Assembly (NCBI GenBank): GCA_021307315.1
Contig: JAJSPD010000020.1
Coordinates: forward strand, 661,434 to 725,433
Length of the DNA stretch: 64,000 nucleotides
Direction of reading: 5' to 3'
DNA from: Bisporella sp. PMI_857
Lineage: Eukaryota > Ascomycota > Leotiomycetes > Helotiales > Helotiaceae
Shown here in pieces: positions 50,331-61,389 of the stretch (its first letter is position 1; each line of letters opens with the position of its first letter). The notes under the pieces are model-generated. The model did no database searches and was not told the DNA's origin. It was given only the letters and a program-made list of their open reading frames with translations. Position numbers and translations under genes: made by a program.

Positions 50331-50708
50331 CTAAACTCCTTTTTCCAACAACGCCTTTCTCCGCGCCTCGTTCCTCTTGACTAGCAATCTCCTTGTACTC
50401 GCCTGTTCATGTTCCGTCATCTGATGCCAGTTATTCACGCGCGAGATCGTTCCATCAGTATTGATAACCATTGGGCCCAAAACATCCAGCTTGACCGCAT
50501 CACCGTCTACTTTTATTTCATTTGTCTGTTCAGAAGCGGGAGGCGGAGCTTCAATCGCGAGCGGTGCCTTGTCATTACTTGACTCTCTATTTTCTTCAGT
50601 TTCGTTGATATGAGCGGAGTAAGCTGTTGAAGAGGACATATTGAAGTGGGCAAGGGTCGTTGCTGGTTGTGGCAGAAGAAACGCCTTCAACAGGCGGCGC
50701 GTCAGCAT
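50331..50708 (-). CDS. small conserved fungal protein, possibly mitochondrial
   Basis: A single exon of 125 residues from the ATG at 50708. The first residues MLTRRLLKAFLLPQ are basic and amphipathic like a mitochondrial targeting sequence. The C-terminal ~50 residues (GPMVINTDGTISRVNNWHQM, then TRRLLVKRNEARRKALL) resemble a short conserved block seen in uncharacterised fungal proteins. A second ATG gives a shorter form lacking the presequence (MSSSTAYS...). The frame continues upstream without a better start. Confidence 0.6.
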   Translation of the reverse strand: MLTRRLLKAFLLPQPATTLAHFNMSSSTAYSAHINETEENRESSNDKAPLAIEAPPPASEQTNEIKVDGDAVKLDVLGPMVINTDGTISRVNNWHQMTEHEQASTRRLLVKRNEARRKALLEKGV

Positions 50709-51699
50709 AAATGATAACTTCGGTGTATTGTGGCGGCAGAGTTTCTTGACGGTTCTTGAAGTTTCTGGATTTGCACTTGTGCGTAGGATGAAGTTCGGGT
50801 TGTGGCTGAGAGAAGTATGCTTGAGGATAAGGGATGATATAATTTTGGTGGTATAGGCCTGGCCAAGTGATTTCTCTGGCCACTCATAGCGGGGTTCCAA
50901 CACTAGGGCGAGCAATGCTAACCGACTACCTCCATCCGGTAAAGACTTCTCGACGGAACAGATTCCGTTTACTGTAATATATAACAAAATTTGATAATAA
51001 AAATCTTGGGAAACTGTCCGTTGTTTGCACAGGTTTGGCAAATTTTTGTGCATGAACTTCGCCGAGTCTCTGCAACATGTACATGATTGGCTCGGATATT
51101 ATACTGAGCCTATCGTTGCTTCCCCTACATAACGTTAACTTGGCAGTGTTCAGGCTCAATCTTATTTTATTTTTTGAAGCTTTGAGTGCGGGGTGTGGAG
51201 AAAGGCAGACACTATGTGGTTTGCTAGCTCTATCAAATAGACGGTTCTTCTCAGCTCGCCTTGTTTGGGATTCAATAGCTTTCTACATATTCACAATAGC
51301 ATGCGATGGGCTGAATATCCTCATTGACTCAAAAGCTCTGAGCAGATATATTCCATAGCTTCACTTCACAACACCATATACTTCACCAATCCCTCCTTAG
51401 TCCTCCATTGTACCATAAATCAAAACCGAAAGATATTAGAAAGTGGCGATGTTGGTCCTACTTAGAATGGCTAGGCAACTAGACATTTAGGGGGAGCAGC
51501 TAAATATCTCGATCTGGTCTGAGCATGGATGCTCTATATTATATAATACGCTCGCTTTCCCCCCTGCTCATCCTGCTCACTCACCGGCGTATCTAACGCT
51601 CTGCAGCCATCAAGAACAATCAGGAACCGTAAAACGAAGATTCTGCAAGATTCCAACTGGCATCACACCTCCCAAATGCAATCCAAGACAAAGGCTGGA
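50709..51699. other. intergenic, no gene seen
   Basis: Promoter region of the small putative mitochondrial protein and about 900 further bases without a supported frame. Confidence 0.5.
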
Positions 51700-52624
51700 G
51701 TCTTTCCTCTCTACAAGGCTTAGGCCCGGAGAGCAAACTAGTTGACGTTATTTTCATCACCATTAATTTTGAGAGAAGCAATAATATACAAGCCGGCTTT
51801 GCGCACTTAAGATACCCACAGCCGGGAATTCAAGCCTGACTTCCGTGACATCGAGTCTTAGGGAAACAGGTCGTCATCCATTGTATCGACTCAAAACTTC
51901 TGCACCGGCACATCCGAGAAATATGCATGGATACTTAATGCTTTGGGATTGGAGTCTCCAAGCCAATATCCGTGTATGATATAGCGACTAAGGTTCGACA
52001 GGCTGTGAATCGATGACATAAGCATTAGTGGCCTCGCAAGGTGTTTTGGTCTCCTATTCTTACCGAAATGATTGGAAAGCAATAACAGCGCTGAATATAA
52101 AATTAGAAGGTGATCTTGGCTCAGTGCTAACCATTTCAGACACCTCTCGAATTGCAGACGAAGTTTTACAAAACAGTTCTAAGCATCAACCAATAATTTT
52201 ACAGAAGCTCGCCATTGAGTTGCGCATTCCATTTTGTGGACGTGACTTCCATAACGCAGGGAATGACGCAAACTGTACCTTGCGAACGCTGTTGTTATTG
52301 GCCGTTCGGTATCAGGAATTTCATTGTGAGGGAACCGAAGGTTGATTGGTGGCCACTCTTAGAATGCTAGGACAAGATCCAAAGCCCTCTCCAAGGCCGG
52401 CCACAGAGTTCCAACGCCTTCAAGCATTCCTACCTAAAGAGCTTCTAGATAACCCAGATATCCCAATCGATAAGTCCATTATTAGGCTGAGGATCATCCG
52501 AAAGATACACAGAATAGAGAAGCAGAAGGCCAGACAAACAGAGAAAAGAGAGTGGCGAGAGGCAGTAAGAAAGAATACTGCATCAGTGAGCGATGATCTT
52601 AGAGAGAGAGAGAGAGAGGTTTGA
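51700..52624 (+). pseudogene. degraded DEDDh exonuclease-like (Gfd2/YDR514C C-terminal type) gene
   Basis: The fragment at 52028-52345 reads NIKLEGDLGSVLTISDTSRI, then KLAIELRIPFCGRDFHNAGNDANCTLRTLLLLAV. The HNAGNDA...TL block is the last motif of the RNase H-like DEDDh exonuclease domain in fungal Gfd2-type proteins. Upstream, LVDVIFITINFER near 51740 matches the start of such a domain but is separated by several stops. A TGA at 52343-52345 splits the frame; past it a further 92 residues continue in the same frame to 52624 and are rich in Lys, Arg and Glu. No start codon fits. The pieces are best read as a dead gene; introns could hide some breaks but not the missing first catalytic block. 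Confidence 0.5.
52601..52618. repeat. (AG)9 microsatellite
   Basis: Nine AG units at the end of the degraded exonuclease-like frame, where they encode the Arg/Glu run. Confidence 0.8.
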
Positions 52625-52756
52625 ATATTTCTTATGATTCTAAAGAAGCGCACGATGAGCTACTGTACACTGACTTCTGAGCAGGAAATCGGATTACTCA
52701 GAAACAGTCTGTACATCCATGGTAATCTCGTATTCGTCACTAACTAATGCTGTTCT

Positions 52757-54437
52757 CTAGAGAATATACCGGAAGCCTTTATTATCAATCTCCGTCACAT
52801 CGTGCATACCTAGCTCAATAGCTTCTTTCTCATCAACTGGTGCCGCAGCTTGCTCTCGATCCCTCTTTCGATTGAACATAAACATATGGATATATAGAAC
52901 AAATGCCATAAGAAGCTTGATACTATATGCAATCAACATCGCTCGGTATGCTGTGTGGTATTTCGCTGTATCTCATAAGCATCTCCCCCGTAACCAAAGA
53001 TTGACAAAGTAGAAGACTCACGAGCTTCACTGGTGATGAATGTCTGCGGCCCAGCGATGTTCCCGGCACACCACCCAATAAATACCACTGCAGAAGTGAG
53101 TTGTTTTTTTGTGAACCCAGCTACGTTCGACGATATAATCGTCAGGCTCATGCTGAACCCCAGGTTTTGAAAATAGCAGAGCCAAAGCGCAACGAGGCGC
53201 CCCCACTAGATCTCATCAGCTCTTATGAACTATCAATAGAGTAAGATGATATACCTTGTTCTCATCTGGCAGTCCCACGAGCAATGCAGCTCCAATAATA
53301 CAAATTGTGTTCGCAACAACCATCACAGCGCATCTTGTGCCCGGCCACCGAGTTGCAACCCACCCTCCTACCAACATTCCGAAGAACTGAACAGCGCCAC
53401 CAGGTATAAGCATGTATTGTGTGCTCAACGTGCTGAAGCCGAAACTTGCGATATTGATACTCGCGAAACTAGTCACAGCCGCTGTGGGGACTTGTGCTGA
53501 GACCGCCATGATGAATAATATCCAAGTCTTTGGGTCTTGAATCATTTGTATAGCCTGATAGGCCTTGAACTTTCTGTTCTTTATCCCTTGTCTGTTTGCT
53601 GCCACGCGTTCTACGGCTACTCCTCGTTCGTGAGGAGTAAGAAAACGCGTAGTGGATGGACTATCTGGGAGAAGGAGCGATAAGACCAAACCCCATGCTA
53701 CAGTTATTGCACCGAAGATGAGGAAGATGTACATCCACTTAGGCAAGCCAGAGGTGATGTGTCCGACTCCATACCCAATAAGGCCACTGAACATCGTCGC
53801 GATACCTACCATGCTGTAATATGCTTCGAGCCGCAAAGGCTGCTCGCCAACCGTATACCACATAGACATGAGCAAAACGAAGCCAGGATTGATTGCGCTT
53901 TCGAGAGCGCCGAGGAAGAACCTATTCGCCGCGAGGCCAGCGAATGAAGTGCAGGCAGGCGTGCATATCAAAACGGCGCCCCACCCTATTACGGTCAACG
54001 ACAGAAGTCGCCCGGTAGGAAGTTTCTGGAGGAGATAGCCAAATGGGAACTGAAAGACCAAATATCCAATATAGAACATGGACGCTATCTAATATCAGCA
54101 TTTTATTATGAAAATAACAATTGAGGGACATGACTATACTAAGCCAGGAATAGTCCTGCCCTACAAGGTGGGCATCTTTCTTGATACCGTAGACACTGGC
54201 GAGGTTTATGGAGTTCTTGTCGAGGTATTGCAGCACGTATGTCACCATCAAAAGAGATAAGATACGCAGGTCGACTTTCCGCAAGACCTTTGCGGCCTCA
54301 GCGGGGTCGAGTTCTGCATCTCTTGTGCTCTTGTAGAGCTCATAATTGTCATCTAGACTTCCATCTGAAATGTATATTGGAGCTGGTGCAATCTCCACGG
54401 TGGAAGTAGTTGTCTTCTGGTCGTTTGGTGTGGCCAT
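52757..54437 (-). CDS. MFS transporter, Dal5/allantoate permease type
   Basis: Four exons: 54437-54140, 54084-53255, 53205-53022 and 52950-52757, giving 501 residues. About twelve hydrophobic segments can be placed. Family marks are KVDLRILSLLMVTYVLQYLDKNSINLAS in the first helix, YSWLTSMFYIGYLVFQFP, the NRFFLGALESAINPGFVLLMSMWY block, a LPDSPSTTRFLT segment in the central loop, and MSLTIISSNVAGFTKKQLTSA then GNIAGPQTF near the end. These fit the anion:cation symporter group that takes up allantoate, vitamins or related organic acids. The substrate cannot be read from sequence. The first splice needs the acceptor just before 54084 to restore the conserved WLTSMFY. Confidence 0.85.
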
Positions 54438-56249
54438 TTTGGAAGTTTCCTCAACAATGGTCGCAGAAAGAATGTCTTCGGAATGAGTCTAATAGTACTA
54501 CTTTGGTGTGACTTATAACGTTCTAGAACATTGATGTTACAGCAAGGGTTGGAAGGGAAACAAGACACCAATAAGAGCTGCATATGCGCCCTGCGTGTAA
54601 CCCCACCGCACCGTTTACAAGCTTACAGTGCGGGGTATTGCAAAGCTTGTATGGGCAGCAGAGATAGACGTTAGTGTAACTGCCGGACATATGTCACCAT
54701 CGCCGAATACACGCATGAAGCTAGAGACATTGGAGAGGATGCTTACTTTTTGCGTCGGCAATTGACCCATAATAGGAAATCTCAAGTGATTTACACGGAC
54801 GTACATTGCGATAACGATTTATTATTCACCGGTTTACGACGGAGAGGGATGGACGTTATGAGCGCAGAAGCTATATTTCGGAGATGAATTTTCCTCCAGT
54901 GCATCAGATGTGATATCCCTTTGCAGACACCTTGTCAAATATACTCCGGGTACTCACAGATCATAACCACTTTGGCCAATGGTTCTACACGCCGTTGTAT
55001 CACGTTCAGCTACACCAACTTCTAGAACAAACGTTACTTTACAGAGTCCAAGCCCAACATTTCAAACTTTTGGTAATGCTTTCGGTCTTGCCTACTCTCC
55101 TCTTGCACAAGCAATTCCAGGGAAATTAGTGTTGACCCATGTGTTTATCACCTTGTGGCAATCTAGATGTAAAATACGACTCTTCGATCCCATGTCTTAC
55201 AATAGAGTATCTGAAAAGTCGGGTTAGGAATATTTGTGCTTGAAGAAAGAAGGAAGAATAGAAGATGAGGAAGCTAACTATTGAGATCTCTATAGGATAA
55301 ATTCTCATTAGAGAAGTTATTGCCATTCATTCTTTTTGTGGTTCTGAATGGAAAGATGGCCTTTTTGGTTTCGCAGGAATCTAGCCACAGGTTCCAAAGC
55401 GTGCTGGATCATAACGCACACGTAAGCCGCAATTAGACTCAACATCTCACATTCTCGCCGAAAATATACGGTCATAGTAAATTACAGAGCCTGGTCTCTT
55501 ATGGCCCTATGTTTCCAAGAAGAAAAGGCTACGCCTCGTATCAATCCATAGCTGCATTCGGAGCTTCGATAAAGGATGAGATGTGAGATGGCTTAATAAA
55601 AGGTGCGAGGCCGCAGTTATATGATAAGGCAATCATACGCTCTAAATGTCTTATACTTATTGCACATATATCTGGAAACGGCCTTATAATGATGCCATTA
55701 TCTGAGTTCCAACTCTCGTCGCTCTACTAACTCAAGGCCAAGCCTCTCAAAAGGCGATCGGTAGTAGCTTCTGGTTCTTGGTATACTGTTACAGCAAGAA
55801 GTTAAAAAATTCATCTCAGGCATATATTTAGTTAGAATAAATCAATCCCAACAGGATGGTTCGCTGGTCTCTCTGGGGAGGCTGATCCACTCTCCCTCAT
55901 CGACTCCCAATTTTACCTTAGGACTCACATCAGTAAATGGTACAGATAAATGACCAATAAGCTACATTAGGCCAACCAAAGATAATTCTAGACAATGCCA
56001 TGTGAAAATAAAGCTACTAAACTCTATTTCAATCTTTCTTCCCAAGATTCTACTCTGACGTCATTATTCAAAGTTCTTGGCGTCACAGACAAGGTTTCCC
56101 ACTGCACGTGTCTTACTAGTTATATACTTCCATCGACAAGTGGCACCAAAATATTCCAAATCTATATCAGTGCGGTCTCTATCTCTCTTCCAGCCATGGA
56201 GAATCTGCGCCAATAAGCCACCATTTCTGAAGCCGGAGGGCTACTCATC
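54438..56249. other. divergent intergenic region
   Basis: Between the MFS transporter (-) and the PAF-acetylhydrolase-like gene (+). Only short frames; no motif found. It should hold the promoters of both. Confidence 0.5.
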
Positions 56250-58334
56250 ACTCGACATGCGGTCAACTATCTACGGCTTAGGGCGCCTCGCACCCTCAGC
56301 AGAGCAGAATCCACACTACTTAAAAAACCGCCTAAAACACGTCCTCCTGTCGGCTCCCGCGAGAAATTTCTCAAGAAGCCCCTTCCACAATACTCCGGCC
56401 CTTACGACATAGGCTGATGGATATTGAAGTACCGACACGTGACCCTAGAACCTTTAGTGAAATAAAACGAGAACGCAAACACCTGCTGGAACTAGAGACC
56501 GTGCTCTTTACAGTTTATTATCCGAGTAGCTTGGGGAGTAGACATGGAATGGCCCCGGATAGGGATAAAACATGGAGCCGAGCGACGTGGGTATCCAGGC
56601 CGAGAATTGAGGTAGTGAAAGGGTATGGGAAGTTTTCTGGATTGCCTGATTGGGCTATCATCCCATTTGCTGGTATGTGTCTTCGATTAAAGCATGGATT
56701 TGTATCGGTAAGATAGAAAAGGTATGACCACTGCCTTTACAAAGATTCCAGCATGGCGAAATGCCAAAATCGCGGGTCACTGGCCATCAGACCAAAACTC
56801 CCGAGAAGGCGGTTACAGCATCAAGAACAAAGCCGGTAAACCACCTCCGGGCGAGTCTGAAAAACCTTATTTCCCCTCTCAATCTTCGGTCACGGGCTTG
56901 GTGGCACTAGAACAGCCTACTCTTCAATCTGCGGCGAATTCCCTAGCTATGGCTTCGTCGTCGTAGCCATCGAGCACCGCGACGGCTCCGGACCGCGAAC
57001 TTTCATCAATCGCCCAAATACAGATGTGAAAGATAGCAGGAATCCGAGCTCGGATCAAGATCAGGGGTTCTCGCGAATGGATTATGTGTTTCCTAAGGAC
57101 AACGCATATGATACGTCGCCTGCTAATGAGAAGGGACTAGACCGTGATCTCCGTGCGGCCCAGATCAAACTCCGACTTGCTGAGATCGAAGAGGTGTACC
57201 ATGTAATGACGCTGATACATGCCGGCCGTGGAGATGAAGTCAGCACCGTGAATCTGTGCTGTGAATCTAGTTCATCGCCCACTAATCGAGGTGGTAGCAG
57301 TTGTGGTCTCATAGGCGTAGATTGGTCATCCTGGACCTCACGATTTCATTTGGAGCAAGTCACAATGCTGGGACATTCCTTCGGCGCGGCCACCACAGTC
57401 GAAGTCCTCCGCTTCCACGATCGGTTTAAATATGTAAGGCAAGGCATCATCTACGACATCTGGGGTGCCGCCATTCAGCCCCCGGCCGACGATCCTAAAC
57501 ATAGAATCAATACGCCATTGCTGGGAATCAACTCCGAGGCGTTCATGTACTGGCCTGACAACTTCGAGTGTTTGATGAAGCTCTGCAAGGAAGCGAAAGA
57601 ACACGACGCCATCGTCTGGCTTATGACGGTCCGCGGCTCCATCCACATCTCGCAGTCCGACTTCTCGATCCTGTATCCCCCCATCGCATCCCTTGTCCTA
57701 AAAATGACAGTCAACCCTCGACGAGCGCTAGATCTCAACATCAACGCAAGCCTCGAGTTCCTAAAATTAGTGATGCCGAAACGCATTTCAGCCATGAACA
57801 GAGGGACGGATGAAGGATTGCTGGACGTTGAGAAGCTGGAGAAGATTCCCAGTAGACGAAGGCCAGCTGAGGAATGGACAGGATATAGACTAAGGATCCC
57901 ACATGAGTTTGCGGTACGGTTGATGCCGTGGTGGGTCTGGCGGCGTATAGCGAAGAAGAAGAGAGCAGAAGGGAAGATAATACCCCGGGACCCGAAAGGC
58001 AAGGTTTTGACAGGCCTGCAGGATCTGGAAAGGGGAGACGAGATTTGGAGCAAGTTATATTGCAATTTTGTAGTATAATTTCCAATCTTCAAATGATTTG
58101 TGAGAGGTCGTGGTTGTATCTAAATTGGCATGGTGCTAATTTGAGACTCTCACAGTGCAAGTTGCACCAACCAAAGAAGAACTAGAAAAACATGGCCTCG
58201 GCCATATTGGATTAGGAGCAGATACTTCAGATAACGACGAGAATGGTGATGGTATGGTGGAGCCAAGTGGTAATGAGGGTAAAGCAAAGGGAGATACTCC
58301 GACCATAGAGCAAGGCTACATGGAGAGAGGATGA
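56250..58334 (+). pseudogene. PAF-acetylhydrolase-like gene with two frameshifts
   Basis: The frame begins near SREKFLKKPLPQYSGPYDIG (about 56360-56412), shifts by one base just before MDIEVPTRDP (56416), crosses a GT-AG intron at about 56671-56719, then shifts again at a C run near 56873, where KPYFP must continue as SIFGHGLGGTRTAYSS in another frame. After that the frame is open: VVAIEHRDGSGPRTF, FSRMDYVFPKDN, the nucleophile elbow TMLGHSFGAATT, and YDIWGAAI. A GC-AG intron (58050-58155) leads to a last exon VAPTKEELEKHGLG to 58334. The family is the plasma-type PAF-acetylhydrolase alpha/beta hydrolase, which removes acetyl groups from PAF-like phospholipids. Most of the fold is preserved, so the lesions are recent, or they are assembly errors. 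No clear ATG was found for the first exon. Confidence 0.65.
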
Positions 58335-58740
58335 TATGTCACTTGTATATCGTACTATATTGATTGGAAAATAGAACTTTAATAGATTCTCGCAGCATGT
58401 CAAAATGGTTCGCCCTGATGATTTCAGCAAAATATGACTAGAAGGTATACTCCAGATGTCAGTAGACACAACATGTCTTCAAAATTGTATTCTTATGCAA
58501 CGGATCTTGCTTTGAGAAAAGAGAGTTCATAATATTCAAAGTTCTCAATACCAGGCCACACCGGCCACCTCGGCACCACCAACAAGGAGCTATGAATTGC
58601 AAGGAGCATCCGACTTCAAGTCTATAAGCCTTAAAGCAATGAAATTGTAATTCCGACCCGTATTTCGAACTTTAGGCAGCCAATCATATGTCTAATACAT
58701 TCCCGATTCCGTAGAGTGTCTCATCACCTTCCATCTACAC
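58335..58740. other. convergent 3' flanks
   Basis: A 406-base stretch between the 3' ends of the PAF-acetylhydrolase-like gene (+) and the P450 gene (-). No frame of interest. Confidence 0.5.
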
Positions 58741-60522
58741 TTATATCTCCCTCTCGCGAAACCGAAGCATCGGACCCTTCGTATGCGTGGTAAAGTATGA
58801 CTTGAACTCGAATTCCCCATCCTCCCCATCCTTCCCCGTCCCAACAGCCTCAAAATCCGATCTGTAGAGCACAATAGCCAATGTGGTCAAGATTTCCATC
58901 ATCGCAAAGTTCTTCGCGATACATTGTCTCGAACCCGTCGAGAATGGCGCGAAACTCCGACTCAAATTCTTGATCCTGTCTTTCTCTTCGTCACTGTCAT
59001 TGAGTGGGATCCAGCGGGCTGGATTGTATGCGTTAGGGGAGGCAAAAGATGAGGTGCGATGTAAGACGTAGAGTGATGTTCCAAGGTTGACACCTGGAGG
59101 AAAGAATTGCCCATCAACAGTTGCGCCTCCCGGCTCAGCTTCGCGCCAGAGGGGTTGGGCGGCTGGAGGGGTGAGACGGAGGGCTTCGTTGACTGTGGCG
59201 CGCAGGAGAACGCAGCTATTCAAAGCAGGACCCGGGCGAATTGAGTCGAGCGATTTAAATGTGGATCGGACCTCTGAGGCCACTTTAACATAAAATTCGG
59301 GGCTGCAAGAAAGATAGTGGAATGTTGCAGCTAGAGTGACTGCTGAAGTGTCCGAGCCAGCACCCACAAAAAGCGTACAGCTCCTCCTGATATAATCTTC
59401 CGTCAACACTTCACCAGTCACAGGGTCCCTCGCTTTTCGAAAACGCTCAAGGTTGTCCTTCAGAGCATTGTTCTCTCGTGCCTGAAGACTTCTCTTGAGC
59501 ATGTCCTTAATATGGCCCCTCATCACCGTCAGACTCTTCCCAATGGCTGGAACAATGAGTGCCAGCAAGAGTGGGAATTTGTAGAATAGCGCTGACTGGT
59601 GAATAATTCCCAGCATTCTTCCAGCGGTGAGTGCCGCAACCAGGAATTGATGATTCTTCGTAGATGCTAACAGCTCGTACGTGGTGGTAAACATTACCTT
59701 TGTAATAATATCCGTGGTGAGATATGTGCCTAGAATACTAGTAAATATGCTGAATGCAAACTACCACAATACGTAGAGAAACTTACACCAATCAGACAAA
59801 TTTTTGGGCTTAGTCCATCCATCAGATGTTACTTTATCCTCTAGCAGTTTTTCGGAAAACAGGTTGACAAGATCAATGACCTTGGGCTCATGCTCTCGCA
59901 ATGCAGTATCTGAAAATCCCTGACTGAATATTCTCTTTTTGCGAGCATGCTCAGCTTTGTCAGGAGTGCCGATAAGACTCCCAGGGCCATGAATGCTGTA
60001 CGAACTATATATTGAAATACACAGTTAGTAACTGGTCCAGGACGATTGTGGGGAAGTAAGACTAGGTGAAAAAAATAAGCTTCGCGGGTAACTAACTCAG
60101 CTTTCCGGAACTTCTTTCCATATCCATATATGTCTGTTAGATTGTCAGCATACAACAATACAAATGTAACGAGGAAGTGACTTACCATGGTACCCATTTA
60201 CAGAGCCAACAGATAACGCATTTGGTCCGTACCGGACAAATGTACCGTGTTTTCGATGCAGTCGCTGAAGATCAAGGTGCATATCCCCGTGATATGCATG
60301 ATATGCTCCATAGAGAGTCGTCAATCTGGCGAGTAGTGGCCCTGGATACTTTGCGAGCGGGTGGAATGCAAGGCGGTACGTGAAGAGAGTTAAGAACTGT
60401 CAAAGAATCAGCTGTCCTCCACTTAGAAATAAAATATGAAGTCTTACCGATATTGCCGCGCCCCAAAGCAATGCCCGTGCTACTTCAGTTGGCTGGAGCT
60501 CAAGTCCCAGGAGTATGGCCAT
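58741..60522 (-). CDS. cytochrome P450 monooxygenase
   Basis: Five exons: 60522-60448, 60396-60186, 60133-60097, 60004-59787 and 59729-58741, giving 509 residues with one membrane helix near residues 17-32. A PGPLLAR hinge is followed by GTFVRYGPNALSV and ARKKRIFSQGFS (C helix). The I helix reads GAGSDTSA, NEALR gives the ExxR pair (Glu362/Arg365), and FSTGSRQCIAK holds the haem Cys near residue 450. The second residue after this Cys is Ala instead of the usual Gly. Exon 3 is only 37 bases and encodes DIYGYGKKFRKA. Type and substrate cannot be fixed; the sequence resembles ascomycete secondary-metabolism or detoxification P450s. It may be co-expressed with the MFS transporter at 52.8-54.4 kb, but that is only a guess. 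Confidence 0.9.
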
Positions 60523-60578
60523 CACTTAGCCGAGGCACATATGGTTGGAATAAGTGATTGAAATAAGTAAAGAATTAT

Positions 60579-60983
60579 TTAGGCGGTCTCTGATTGATGC
60601 CGTCTCGCAATATTAGGATCTTGTGTCTTTAAGTCGAGCAAAGCAGGATAGTGCTTCATCTGGGCGAGGAGCCTTTCCTTTAATGCATATGCTGGTTCTT
60701 TCATTTTGTCGATGTGGTCCAATGAGCCAATTATCCGTAGGACTTTAAGGTTACAACAAGGAGCCTGATTGGCTTCATGTTTCGTGATCCTGTGCGGGGG
60801 ACCGAATGTTACAATATGTAGAGTCCTTAGCAGAACATTAGGAATGACAAGTCCTGATTCAGCATTGCTGTGAGTCAATGCTATCATTTTATAGCAACAT
60901 ATACTGTCAAGGATTCTGATTTCGAAAGACAACGCCACGGACTTGAGGTTAGCTGTTAACCAACATCCCGATACGCCAGTCAT
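60579..60983 (-). CDS. weak orphan ORF upstream of the P450
   Basis: A 134-residue ATG-started frame with Cys and Leu periodicity in its first 90 residues (such as NVLLRTLHIVTF and CCNLKVLRIIGSLDHI) and a Lys-rich end. It could be the tail of a leucine-rich-repeat or F-box gene that lost its first part, or chance. It ends about 60 bases upstream of the P450 start. Confidence 0.25.
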   Translation of the reverse strand: MTGVSGCWLTANLKSVALSFEIRILDSICCYKMIALTHSNAESGLVIPNVLLRTLHIVTFGPPHRITKHEANQAPCCNLKVLRIIGSLDHIDKMKEPAYALKERLLAQMKHYPALLDLKTQDPNIARRHQSETA

Positions 60984-61389
60984 GGTCACGTGATAGACAA
61001 AATATTCTTAACATGTGGAAAGATTTTAGAACGTTTCTATGACATTGGCATTGTATGTTGCATCGGATTTATAATATATTCACTCGATATAGAATGACTC
61101 AAACTGTCAACTGCTACCTCTTGAACCTGTTGGCCGTATTAAAGTATCAGAAGAAATTTTGAAGAATGGTATTGTAGAAAAATACTAGGCAGCCACTGCC
61201 ATTGACAAGTCTGCTAGGTCCCTATTCCTCTTCTGTAACGAAACAGACAAATTCGAGTATGTAAAGATCGTCAATGATCAAGGCATACAACTTGCTGAGG
61301 TAGCGAAGAGCCATACCGATGCTAAAGTCGTATTCCGGTTCTCTGAGTTTTGGCCATTTTTAGCCGAAATCGACACATGTAAAATCGAC

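Noticed and set aside
52757..60522. Secondary-metabolite cluster of MFS, hydrolase and P450
   Set aside because: No synthase or other backbone enzyme is in the window, the hydrolase is broken, and no pathway regulator sits among them.
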